Origin: Acidovorax sp. DW039
GTDB taxonomy: Bacteria > Pseudomonadota > Gammaproteobacteria > Burkholderiales > Burkholderiaceae_C
Assembly: GCF_037101375.1 (NCBI RefSeq)
Contig: NZ_AP029019.1
Location: forward strand, 1,860,001 to 1,924,000
Reading direction: 5' to 3'
Length of the DNA: 64,000 nt
Both the position numbers and the translations under genes were made by a program. This document shows, one piece after another, positions 53,728 to 61,424 of the stretch; position 1 is the stretch's first letter; every line of letters starts with the position of its first letter. The notes under the pieces were generated by a model. That model was not told the origin of the DNA. It was given only the letters and a program-made list of their open reading frames with translations, and made no database searches.

Positions 53728-54810
53728 ATGGATCGTCGTTCCATCATCAAGCACGCAGGGATTGCCAGCGTGCTGGCAGCAGGTGTTGCACCCGCCGTCC
53801 ACGCCCAGGCCGCCGTTCGCTGGCGTCTGGCATCCAGCTTTCCCAAGTCGCTGGACACCATCTATGGCGGTGCTGATGTTTTCGCCAAGGCCGTCAAGGC
53901 CATGTCCGGTGGCAAGTTTGAAATCTCCGTGCATGCCGGCGGCGAGCTGATGCCTCCCTTTGGCGTGGTGGATGGCGTGCAGCAAGGCACCGTGGAAATG
54001 TGCCACTCCGTGCCTTACTACTTCTACGGCAAGAACCCCGCATTCGCGCTGGGCTCGGCCATTCCTTTCGGCTTCAATGCCCGTCAGATGGACGCGTGGA
54101 TGCTGCACGGCGGCGGCCGCAAGCTCATGAACGAGTTCTACGGCGGCTACAACATGGTTAGCTTTGCGGGTGGTAACACCGGTACGCAGATGGGTGGCTG
54201 GTTCCGCAAGGAAATCAAGACGCCTGCAGACTTCAAGGGCCTGAAAATGCGCCTGGGCGGCGGCCTGGTGGGTGAAGTGATGCAGAAGCTGGGTGCAGTG
54301 CCACAAAGCATCCCTGGCGGCGAAATCTACCAGTCGCTGGAGAAGGGCACGATCGACGCTGCAGAGTGGATTGGTCCTTACGATGATCAGAAGCTCGGCT
54401 TCAACAAGGTGGCTCCTTTCTACTACTACCCTGGCTGGTGGGAAGGCGGTCCTGAGGTGGACTTCTTCATCAACAAGAAGGCATTTGAAGGCCTGTCGTC
54501 CGAGTTCCAGGCCATCATCGAAGCTGCTGCTGCCGTTGCTCACAACGACATGCTGGCCAAGTACGACGCACTGAACCCCACAGCGCTGAAGCAACTGGTG
54601 GCCGCCAAGACCAAGGTGCTGCCGTTCTCGCAAGCCGTCATGGATGCATCCTTCAAGGCTTCCATGGAAGTGTTCGCAGAGAACGATGCCAAGAGCCCAG
54701 AGTGGAAGAAGATCTACGCCGCCATGCGCTCCTTCCAGCGTGACCAGATCCTCTGGTTCCGCTTTGCGGAAGCACGTTACGACACCTTCATGTCTTCGCA
54801 AAAGATCTGA
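53728..54810 (+). CDS. TRAP transporter substrate-binding protein (TakP-like)
   Basis: A 360-residue periplasmic receptor of the DctP superfamily in the mannitol/chloroaromatic-type group. The signal peptide (MDRRSIIKHAGIASVLAAGV) ends AVHAQ at about residue 29, possibly a twin-arginine-type export signal. The mature protein has WRLASSFPKSLDTIYGGADV (about 32-51), the ligand-site RLGGGLVGEVMQKLG (about 183-197) and EWIGPYDDQKLGF followed by YYYYPGWWEGGPE, as in the 2-oxoacid receptor TakP of Rhodobacter. Start at the ATG at 53728 after GGAGAG. The matching permease genes lie on the other strand, downstream. Confidence 0.92.
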   Translation: MDRRSIIKHAGIASVLAAGVAPAVHAQAAVRWRLASSFPKSLDTIYGGADVFAKAVKAMSGGKFEISVHAGGELMPPFGVVDGVQQGTVEMCHSVPYYFYGKNPAFALGSAIPFGFNARQMDAWMLHGGGRKLMNEFYGGYNMVSFAGGNTGTQMGGWFRKEIKTPADFKGLKMRLGGGLVGEVMQKLGAVPQSIPGGEIYQSLEKGTIDAAEWIGPYDDQKLGFNKVAPFYYYPGWWEGGPEVDFFINKKAFEGLSSEFQAIIEAAAAVAHNDMLAKYDALNPTALKQLVAAKTKVLPFSQAVMDASFKASMEVFAENDAKSPEWKKIYAAMRSFQRDQILWFRFAEARYDTFMSSQKI

Positions 54811-54860
54811 CGGTTTTGCACTGCAGCGGGGCTCAGACTCCGCTGCGTTGCCTCTTTCAA

Positions 54861-54892
54861 CCCACCGGCGTGCTCATGCCGGTGGGTTTTTT
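54861..54892 (+). terminator. Rho-independent terminator of the TRAP receptor gene
   Basis: A perfect 9-bp stem (CCCACCGGC with GCCGGTGGG), 8-base loop and six T, 50 bp after the stop. Confidence 0.92.
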
Positions 54893-54957
54893 CTTGTCTG
54901 CTTACGTCAGTGTGTCCAGCTTTTGAATTGAGCAGGGAGCCGCAGGCTGAGACACTG

Positions 54958-55012
54958 TGCTTTGGGTGCTTTGGGTGCTTTGGGTGCTTTGGGGGCTTTG
55001 GGGGGCCTTGGT
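54958..55012. repeat. Tandem 9-bp repeat (TGCTTTGGG), four perfect plus two degenerate units
   Basis: Perfect units start at 54958, 54967, 54976 and 54985, followed by a GGCTTTGGG unit and a more degenerate GGGGCCTTG end. It lies in the gap between convergent TRAP genes and beyond the terminator of the receptor gene. No coding role seen. Confidence 0.9.
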
Positions 55013-55155
55013 GATGAGGTTTTCTGTGCCCCCAATGTTCAGGGGCCGCAGGTGGGCGCCCGTTGCGCCGTATGTTTCTGGCATAGGTCGGCATCATCTC
55101 CTTTACCTCATCGTCAGACCGCTCTTCCGGGTCTGATATCCCGCTTCGCAGGGGG

Positions 55156-55192
55156 TAAAAAAGAAACCCCAGCAGGTTCACACCTGCTGGGG
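55156..55192 (-). terminator. Rho-independent terminator of the second dctQM genes
   Basis: An 11-bp perfect stem (CCCCAGCAGGT with ACCTGCTGGGG) with a 4-base loop, followed on the minus strand by TTTCTTTTTTACC, 45 bp beyond the dctM stop. Confidence 0.92.
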
Positions 55193-55236
55193 CTGGAAGA
55201 GTTGCTGGGGGGGGCTGCAGGCCCCCTTTTGCTCTC

Positions 55237-57015
55237 TTACTTTTTCTCTTGCTCCAGAGAGTCCTGCAGCGCCTTCAGCGGGTCATCTGCGGGGGCAGAG
55301 GCAGGTTGGTCTGTTCCCGTAGCGCCTTCCATGCCTGCGGTGGGGTCAGGTGTTTCAGGCATCGCATCAGGCATGGCAGCTTCCATTTCCATGCGTACCT
55401 TGTCCAGGTCATACACCTCGGCCTTGTCAAGCCCGCTGGAGACGATGCCGGGGAACGCAATCACCAGGCCCACCATGCTCAGCTGGATGATCAGGAAGGG
55501 AATGGCACCCCAGTAGATTTGCGGTGTGGTCACCGGGGCAATCATCTTCTTGGTGACCTTGTCCATGTATTCCTTGGCTGGTGCGACGCTGCGCAGGTAG
55601 AACAACGCGAAGCCGAAGGGCGGGTGCATGAACGATGTCTGCATGTTGATGGCCAGGAGCACGCCGAACCAGATCAGGTCAATGCCGAGCTTGTTTGCCA
55701 CGGGGGCCAGCAGGGGCACCACGATGAACGACAACTCAAAGAAGTCCAGGAAGAACGCCAGGAAGAACACCATGATGTTCACGACGATCAGGAAGCCCAG
55801 CTGGCCGCCTGGCAGTGCGGACAGCAGATGCTCAACCCACAGCGGGCCATCCACGCCCTGGAAGGTCAGGCCAAAGATGGTGGCGCCCACCAGAATGAAC
55901 ACGACAAAGCACGAAAGCTTGGTGGTGGTGTGCACGGCCTGTGTCAGCAGGCTCATGTTCAGTCGGCCACGCGAGATGGCCATGATCGTTGCACCCAGGG
56001 CTCCCATGGCGCCACCTTCGGTAGGAGTTGCAACACCCAGGAAGATGGTACCCAGCACCAGGAAGATCAGCAGCAGCGGAGGAATCAGCACAAAGGTCAC
56101 GCGCTCAGCCACGCGCGACAGCAGGCCCAGACGTGTGATCTTGTTGATACTGGCAACCACAAAGGCCAATGCCACGCCAAAGCACATGGAGACGACGATG
56201 GTCTCATCCAGGGCCACGGTTTCCACCGTTTCGCCAGACCACCAGGTGTGCAGCGTTGCCATGTTCTTGCCAACGTACACGGAGGCGGCGGTACAGATCG
56301 CTGTGAGCGCCAACAGGGACGGCAATCCATTCTTGCCGTTGTCTTCACGCAGTGTGCGTGCTTCAGGGGGCAGTGCGGGCACCCATTGGGGCTTGAAGAC
56401 GGCCAGCAGGATGACATACAGAGCATAGAAGCCTGTGAGCATCAGGCCGGGCACAAAAGCGCCCTTGTACATGTCACCCACGCTACGGCCCAGCTGGTCG
56501 GCAATGATGATCAGAACCAGGGAAGGCGGAATGATCTGGGCCAGCGTGCCAGAAGCTGCAATCACACCGGCAGCGAGACGGCGGTCATACCCGTACCGCA
56601 ACATGATGGGCAAGGAAATCAGGCCCATCGAAATCACGGAAGCAGCGACCACGCCAGTCGTTGCCGCCAGCAGCGCGCCCACGAAGATCACGGCCAGCGC
56701 CAGACCGCCGCGAATGGGGCCAAACAGCTGGCCGATGGTGTCCAGCAGATCTTCGGCCATGCCGCTGCGCTCCAGGATCAGCCCCATGAGCGTGAAGAAC
56801 GGAATGGCCAGCAGCGTGTCGTTCTGCATGATCCCGAAGATCCGAAGCGGAACGGCTTGTAAAAGGGCTTCAGGCAGTACGTTCAGTTCAATCCCGATAA
56901 AGGCAAAGAATAGGCCGCAGGCACCGAGGCTGAATGCCACCGGGAAACCCACCAGCAAGAAGCAGATGAGCCCCGCAAACATGATGGGGGCGAGGTTGTG
57001 CGCAATGAATTCCAT
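55237..57015 (-). CDS. dctM: TRAP transporter large permease (mannitol/chloroaromatic type)
   Basis: A 592-residue membrane protein, about 160 residues longer than the first DctM of the window. Extra length comes from a large loop plus helices in the middle (about residues 220-300) and a polar, acidic Pro/Ala-rich C-terminal tail (about 535-592), as usual for the mannitol/chloroaromatic subgroup. About 13 hydrophobic helices are visible, with LLAIPFFTLMGLILERSGMA (about 68-87) and ASGTLAQIIPPSLVLIII typical of DctM. It follows dctQ by 17 bp. Confidence 0.94.
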   Translation of the reverse strand: MEFIAHNLAPIMFAGLICFLLVGFPVAFSLGACGLFFAFIGIELNVLPEALLQAVPLRIFGIMQNDTLLAIPFFTLMGLILERSGMAEDLLDTIGQLFGPIRGGLALAVIFVGALLAATTGVVAASVISMGLISLPIMLRYGYDRRLAAGVIAASGTLAQIIPPSLVLIIIADQLGRSVGDMYKGAFVPGLMLTGFYALYVILLAVFKPQWVPALPPEARTLREDNGKNGLPSLLALTAICTAASVYVGKNMATLHTWWSGETVETVALDETIVVSMCFGVALAFVVASINKITRLGLLSRVAERVTFVLIPPLLLIFLVLGTIFLGVATPTEGGAMGALGATIMAISRGRLNMSLLTQAVHTTTKLSCFVVFILVGATIFGLTFQGVDGPLWVEHLLSALPGGQLGFLIVVNIMVFFLAFFLDFFELSFIVVPLLAPVANKLGIDLIWFGVLLAINMQTSFMHPPFGFALFYLRSVAPAKEYMDKVTKKMIAPVTTPQIYWGAIPFLIIQLSMVGLVIAFPGIVSSGLDKAEVYDLDKVRMEMEAAMPDAMPETPDPTAGMEGATGTDQPASAPADDPLKALQDSLEQEKK

Positions 57016-57032
57016 GGTGTGTGTCTCCCCGC

Positions 57033-57647
57033 TCAGTGTGTCTGCGCCTTACCGTTACCCTTGGCCGCCTCGGCCAGGTTGCGGATGGACTCAGCCAGTT
57101 CTTCTTCTGCGGTTTTCTCAGCCTTCTTGGCCGTGGGGTCTTCAATCAAGCCCTTCAAAAACGCGACGCGCTTGATCAGTTCTGACACGCCTTGCAGCCA
57201 CAGCAATGCAAAGCCCAGCGGCATCATGAGATAGACGGGCCAGCGGATCAGGCCACCGGCGTTGCTCGACATTTCACCGGAGACAAAGGCACGTGTGAAG
57301 AACGGAATGCCGTACCACAGCACCGCGAAGCACATGGGGGTCAGAAAGACGATGTAGCCAAACACGTCAATCCAGATCTGGGTGCGCTTGGAAAAGCGGC
57401 TGGACACGACGTCCACCTTGACGTGTTCGCCCTGCAGCAGCGTGTAGCCCGCAGCCAGCAAAAAGGACGCTGCAAACAGGTACCACTGCACTTCCAGAAA
57501 TGCGTTGGAACTGGTGTTGAACACCTTGCGAACCACCGCGTTCAGACCGCTGATGATGGTGGAGGCCAGGATCAGCCAGACCACGTATTTACCGATCTGG
57601 CCACTGAGCCAGTCGATCCCCCTTGATAGCTTCAATAGAGCCTGCAT
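57033..57647 (-). CDS. dctQ: TRAP transporter small permease DctQ
   Basis: A 204-residue protein with four predicted membrane helices (about residues 21-40, 55-73, 91-112 and 133-152) and the family segment VVRKVFNTSSNAFLEVQWYL (about 38-57). The C-terminal 45 residues are a Lys/Glu/Ala-rich helix. Together with the downstream large permease it forms the membrane part of the second TRAP system; the receptor is probably the gene at 53728. Confidence 0.93.
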   Translation of the reverse strand: MQALLKLSRGIDWLSGQIGKYVVWLILASTIISGLNAVVRKVFNTSSNAFLEVQWYLFAASFLLAAGYTLLQGEHVKVDVVSSRFSKRTQIWIDVFGYIVFLTPMCFAVLWYGIPFFTRAFVSGEMSSNAGGLIRWPVYLMMPLGFALLWLQGVSELIKRVAFLKGLIEDPTAKKAEKTAEEELAESIRNLAEAAKGNGKAQTH

Positions 57648-57830
57648 GGTGTCTCCAGTAAAAAGGCTTTTTTCCCCGCATGCGCCAGAGCACGGCCCGG
57701 TGGGGCGTGGTGGCGCACGAACTCTTGTAACGGCGCGATTCTACGGAGCACTCTAAGCCGACCCTGACAGCTGCGTGACGGTGTTATCCCTATGTGTAGA
57801 CTCGATCTTTAGCTATAAAAAATGTAGCAA

Positions 57831-58958
57831 TTAGGGTTTCTTCCTAGGCGCTGAAGCCCGTTTGGGACGGGCAAATTGCCACCATGGCAGCACGCTGCTC
57901 ATGGCCAGCACCTCGCCGCTGTGCATGGGGGTGTAGCCGGGCAATTGGCTCATGTGGTGTTGCCAGGCAGGCGTCAGCAGCAGCTCGCGCAGTGCGCGGG
58001 TGGCGGGCTGGTCCAGGCTCGATTTCAGGCAGGCCAGGTGGTAGCGTTCGTTGACCAGCGGCACAAAATCCAACCCCCGCGCTCGCGCCGCCATTTCAAT
58101 ACCCAGCCCTGCATCTGCCGCACCTGCAGCCACGGCCTGGGCCACTGCCGCGTGGGAGGGTTCATCGCGCTCAAAGCCTGCAATGTGCTGCCCCGTCAAA
58201 CCCGACAGGGCCAGAAGGTCCTCCAGCAGTACACGGGTGCCGCTGCCCAGCGGGCGGTTCACAAACCGGGCACCCGTGCGGGCCACATCAGCCAGGGTAT
58301 GCAGCTCCAGCGGGTTGCCCTTGGCCACGATCAGGCCCTGGGTGCGCTGGGCAAATCCAATGATCTTGTGCAGACCGGGCTGCAGCAGCGGCTTGTAGGT
58401 GCGCGCTGCCAGAGAGCTGGATGCGGGTTGCTCCAGTGTGTGAAAGCCCGCCAGCGTGCAGCGGCCCTCGTTCAGTGCGCGAATGGCGTCCACGCTGCCT
58501 GTGAAGCGGATGTCCAGGTGCAATGCCCCGGATGCGCCCGGGGTGGCCGCGTGCGCCCGCAGCGTGGCGAGCGCGTCATCGTGGCTGGCGTACAGGGTCA
58601 GCACATGGGCGCTGTCATCAAAGGCCACGGCAAAGGCACGCTCCAGGTCGGCATGCAGGGCGGCAATTTGTGGAGCAAGACGGGCCTGCGCCTGGCGTTC
58701 GGCCCACAGCAGCTTGGTGCCGAATTCACTGAGCTGGGCGGACTGCCCTTTGCCCCAGATGATCAGCTCGCCACCCAGCTGCTCTTCCCAGCGCTTGAGT
58801 GCGCCCCACACGTGGCGGTAAGACAGGTCCAGCACCCGGGCTGCTCCGGAGATGGAGCCTTGCTGGACGATGGCTTCCAGCATTTCGGGCAAGGGGTTGC
58901 GGATTTTGGCGTCGCCAGCATCGCGGCTGAGCGTGTAGTGAAGTTGGATCCTATGCAC
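57831..58958 (-). CDS. ModE-like HTH / substrate-binding-domain regulator of the tungstate operon
   Basis: A 375-residue protein. The N-terminal third is a winged helix of the ModE/LysR type (LEAIVQQGSISGAARVLDLS and YRHVWGALKRWEEQLGGELI, about residues 27-66). The rest (about 90-345) is a periplasmic-binding-protein-like domain with FTGSVDAIRALNEG and GSGTRVLLEDLLALSG, related to the PBP-like domain fused to ModE-type HTH in molybdate regulators. It probably senses tungstate or molybdate and represses tupBCA, from which it is divergent. The start is GTG at 58958, as no in-frame ATG precedes the HTH. The stop lies at a degenerate remnant of the palindromic repeat. Confidence 0.85.
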   Translation of the reverse strand: MHRIQLHYTLSRDAGDAKIRNPLPEMLEAIVQQGSISGAARVLDLSYRHVWGALKRWEEQLGGELIIWGKGQSAQLSEFGTKLLWAERQAQARLAPQIAALHADLERAFAVAFDDSAHVLTLYASHDDALATLRAHAATPGASGALHLDIRFTGSVDAIRALNEGRCTLAGFHTLEQPASSSLAARTYKPLLQPGLHKIIGFAQRTQGLIVAKGNPLELHTLADVARTGARFVNRPLGSGTRVLLEDLLALSGLTGQHIAGFERDEPSHAAVAQAVAAGAADAGLGIEMAARARGLDFVPLVNERYHLACLKSSLDQPATRALRELLLTPAWQHHMSQLPGYTPMHSGEVLAMSSVLPWWQFARPKRASAPRKKP

Positions 58959-58994
58959 AGGATTTCATATCGCTGGAGATTGTCTGGGTGCATA
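58952..58994. promoter_or_regulatory. Candidate operator between the regulator and tupB
   Basis: TATGCAC at 58952-58958 and GTGCATA at 58988-58994 are exact inverted repeats. The two divergent genes are only 29-50 bp apart, so overlapping promoters and a shared control site are expected. The arms coincide with the regulator's first codons and with the tupB start region, so they may also reflect the two start codons. Confidence 0.4.
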
Positions 58995-59746
58995 CGATAG
59001 TCGAATCCATGTCTACCCTCACCGAAAGCGCGAGTACAGCGCTGCAACTCACTTTCTCCGCCGATCCTGCTCTCTGGACCATCGTTGGCCGCTCCCTCTC
59101 TGTCAGTGCCACGGCCTGCGCACTCGCCTGTGGCGCGGGGCTGATGCTGGGTGCTTGGCTGGGCGTAGCCCGCTTTGCGGGGCGTGGGGCGGTGCTGGCG
59201 GTGCTCAATACCCTGCTGGCTGTCCCCTCGGTCGTGGTGGGGCTGGTGGTGTACCTGCTGCTCTCGCGCAGCGGCCCGCTGGGTAGCTGGGGCTGGCTCT
59301 TCAGCTTCAAGGCCATGGTGCTGGCCCAGGCGATTCTGGTGTTGCCCGTGGCCACGGCTCTGACGCGGCAGGTGGTGGAGGATGCCGATCGGGCCCACGG
59401 CGAGCAGCTGCAGTCCTTGGGGGCATCGCCCCTGTTGCTCAGCCTGATGCTGGCCTGGGACGAGCGCTATGCCTTGCTCACCGTGCTGCTGGCGTCTTTT
59501 GGCCGCGCCATCTCCGAGGTGGGGGCGGTGATGATCGTGGGCGGCAACATCGATGGATTCACCCGTGTGATGACCACTGCCATTGCGCTGGAGACCAGCA
59601 AGGGCGACCTGCCCCTCGCGCTGGCGCTGGGCATGGTGCTGCTGGCGGTGGTGCTGGCGCTGAATGTGGTGATTGCGCTGCTGCGGCGCTGGCGGGAGAA
59701 GGTGGACGGAGCGGCTGCAGGCCTGCCTGTTGGGGTGGCCGCATGA
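58988..59746 (+). CDS. tupB: Tungstate ABC transporter permease
   Basis: A 252-residue inner-membrane permease with about five or six hydrophobic helices and the EAA-type loop DADRAHGEQLQSLGASPLLL (about residues 136-155) that contacts the ATPase. It belongs to the TupB family of tungstate importers. The GTG at 58988 has GGAG nine bases before it; an ATG seven codons later (59009, MSTLTES) is the alternative start but lacks a ribosome site. The end overlaps tupC as ATGA. Confidence 0.93.
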   Translation: MHTIVESMSTLTESASTALQLTFSADPALWTIVGRSLSVSATACALACGAGLMLGAWLGVARFAGRGAVLAVLNTLLAVPSVVVGLVVYLLLSRSGPLGSWGWLFSFKAMVLAQAILVLPVATALTRQVVEDADRAHGEQLQSLGASPLLLSLMLAWDERYALLTVLLASFGRAISEVGAVMIVGGNIDGFTRVMTTAIALETSKGDLPLALALGMVLLAVVLALNVVIALLRRWREKVDGAAAGLPVGVAA

Positions 59747-60495
59747 CTGCGTTGCAAAAGGCTGCTGGTGCGGCTGGCGTGGCCCCGATCATGGATTTGC
59801 AGGATGTAGATGTGCGCTTTGGGCGCGTGCACGCACTGGCCGGGGTGAGCTTGCGCATCCATCCGGGCGAGCGTGTGGCCCTGGTGGGCGCCAACGGCAG
59901 CGGCAAAAGCACCTTGCTGCGGGTGTTGAATGGCTTGGTGGCTCCCAGCGCAGGTCGTCATGTGACGGCACCCACCGCGCGGCAGGCCATGCTTTTCCAG
60001 CGCCCGCACATGCTGCGCACCAGTGCTCAGAACAATGTGGCCCTCGGGTTGTGGTTGCGGGGGCATCGTTGGTCGCAGGCCCGCATGCTGGCCCTCGATG
60101 CTTTGCAACGGGTGGGGCTGGAGGCTGTGGCCCAGCAAAACGCGCGCACCTTGTCTGGCGGCCAGCAGCAGCGGGTGGCCCTTGCCCGGGCCTGGGCCCT
60201 GCAGCCCGCTGCCCTTTTGCTGGATGAGCCCACCTCCAGCCTGGACCCCCACGCCAAGCGCGAGGTGGAGGCGCTGATGGCGGAGTTTGCGGGCCACCGC
60301 GCAGGTGAGGGTGATGGCGCTCAGCCCGTGACCATGGTGTTCAGCAGCCACAACCTGGGTCAGGTCAAGCGGCTGGCCAGTCGCGTCGTGTACCTCGAAC
60401 ACGGCCGTCTGGTGGCGGATTTGCCGGTGCACGATTTTTTCAACGGTCCCCTGCCGGAGGCCGCACGTTTGTTTGTCAAAGGAGAACTGGTATGA
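59743..60495 (+). CDS. tupC: Tungstate ABC transporter ATP-binding protein
   Basis: A 250-residue ABC ATPase with Walker A GANGSGKSTLL (about residues 49-59), the signature LSGGQQQRVALARA (about 141-154) and Walker B LLLDEPTSSLD (about 164-174). It energises tungstate uptake. It overlaps both neighbours by ATGA (59743-59746 and 60492-60495), so tupB, tupC and tupA are translationally coupled. Confidence 0.94.
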   Translation: MTALQKAAGAAGVAPIMDLQDVDVRFGRVHALAGVSLRIHPGERVALVGANGSGKSTLLRVLNGLVAPSAGRHVTAPTARQAMLFQRPHMLRTSAQNNVALGLWLRGHRWSQARMLALDALQRVGLEAVAQQNARTLSGGQQQRVALARAWALQPAALLLDEPTSSLDPHAKREVEALMAEFAGHRAGEGDGAQPVTMVFSSHNLGQVKRLASRVVYLEHGRLVADLPVHDFFNGPLPEAARLFVKGELV

Positions 60496-61319
60496 ACGGT
60501 TTGGAACAATTTTGGGCTCTAAAGCCCGTCCATAAAGCGGTGGCAGCTATTATTTTGATAGCTTCTGGCGCGGCTTCTGCCCAGTCCATCACGATGGCCT
60601 CGACCACTTCTACCGAGCAGTCCGGGCTGTTTTCGTATCTGCTGCCAGAGTTCAAGAAGGCCAGTGGTCTGGATGTCAAGGTGGTGGCCTTGGGCACTGG
60701 GCAGGCGCTCGACACGGCTCGTCGTGGTGATGCGGATGTGCTCTTTGTGCACGACCAGGCGGCTGAAGAGAAGTTTGTGGCCGACGGCTGGGCCGTGAAG
60801 CGCTATCCGGTCATGTACAACGACTTCATTCTGGTCGGCCCCAAGGCCGACCCCGCTGGAACCAAGGGCAAAGACATTGTGGAGGCCTTGAAGAAGCTCG
60901 CTGCATCGAACACCGAGTTCGTGTCGCGCGGAGACAAGTCTGGCACACATGCCGCCGAGCTGCGTTACTGGAAGCTGGCTGGTGCTGACTCTGCCAAGGG
61001 CAGCGGCTACAAGGAATGTGGCTGCGGCATGGGGCCTGCGCTCAACATCGCTGCGTCCAGCGGTGCCTATGTGCTGGCAGACCGTGGTACCTGGCTCAAC
61101 TTCAAGAACCGCGCAGACTTGGCCATCTTGGTGGAAGGAGACACACGTCTCTTCAACCAGTACGGTGTGATGGTGGTCAATCCTGCCAAGCATCCTCACG
61201 TGAAGGCGCAGGACGCGCAGAAGTTCGTGGACTGGGTGGTGTCGCCTGCGGGGCAGAACGTGATTGCGTCTTACAAGATCGGCGGCGAGCAGCTTTTCTT
61301 CCCGAACGCTGGCAAGTAA
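60492..61319 (+). CDS. tupA: Tungstate-binding periplasmic protein
   Basis: TupA captures tungstate in the periplasm. The 275-residue protein has the family's oxyanion motif with TTS at the start of the mature part (ITMASTTSTEQSGLFSYLLP, about residues 33-52), then DADVLFVHDQAAEEKFV (about 80-96) and SRGDKSGTHAAELRYWK. The signal peptide is odd: WALKPVHKAVAAIILIASGA, its charged end and hydrophobic core, is encoded by a copy of the dispersed palindromic repeat. Cleavage is expected after AASAQ, around residue 30. Last gene of tupBCA. Confidence 0.95.
   Translation: MNGLEQFWALKPVHKAVAAIILIASGAASAQSITMASTTSTEQSGLFSYLLPEFKKASGLDVKVVALGTGQALDTARRGDADVLFVHDQAAEEKFVADGWAVKRYPVMYNDFILVGPKADPAGTKGKDIVEALKKLAASNTEFVSRGDKSGTHAAELRYWKLAGADSAKGSGYKECGCGMGPALNIAASSGAYVLADRGTWLNFKNRADLAILVEGDTRLFNQYGVMVVNPAKHPHVKAQDAQKFVDWVVSPAGQNVIASYKIGGEQLFFPNAGK
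60513..60563. repeat. Dispersed palindromic repeat, copy 8, inside tupA
   Basis: Contains CATAAAGCGGTGGCAGCTAT followed by TATTTTGATAGC, the same right arm and tail as copy 3; the left arm (GGCTCTAAAGCCCGTC) has drifted. It encodes residues 8-24 of the TupA signal peptide. Confidence 0.8.
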
Positions 61320-61424
61320 GGCCCTTGCGTGTACAAGCCACGGCCCGCATTGCTGCATCATCCCGGGTGCTGGGTATGTGAACCGTCCTGTCAGGGGCGC
61401 TTCGCTGAGTTGTGAGAGCTGCTC

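Noticed and set aside
57806..57836. A possible ninth palindromic repeat (TAGCTATAAAAAATGTAGCAA)
   Set aside because: Only fragments of the arm remain, so it is too degenerate to count; mentioned as a possible remnant at the end of the tungstate regulator gene.
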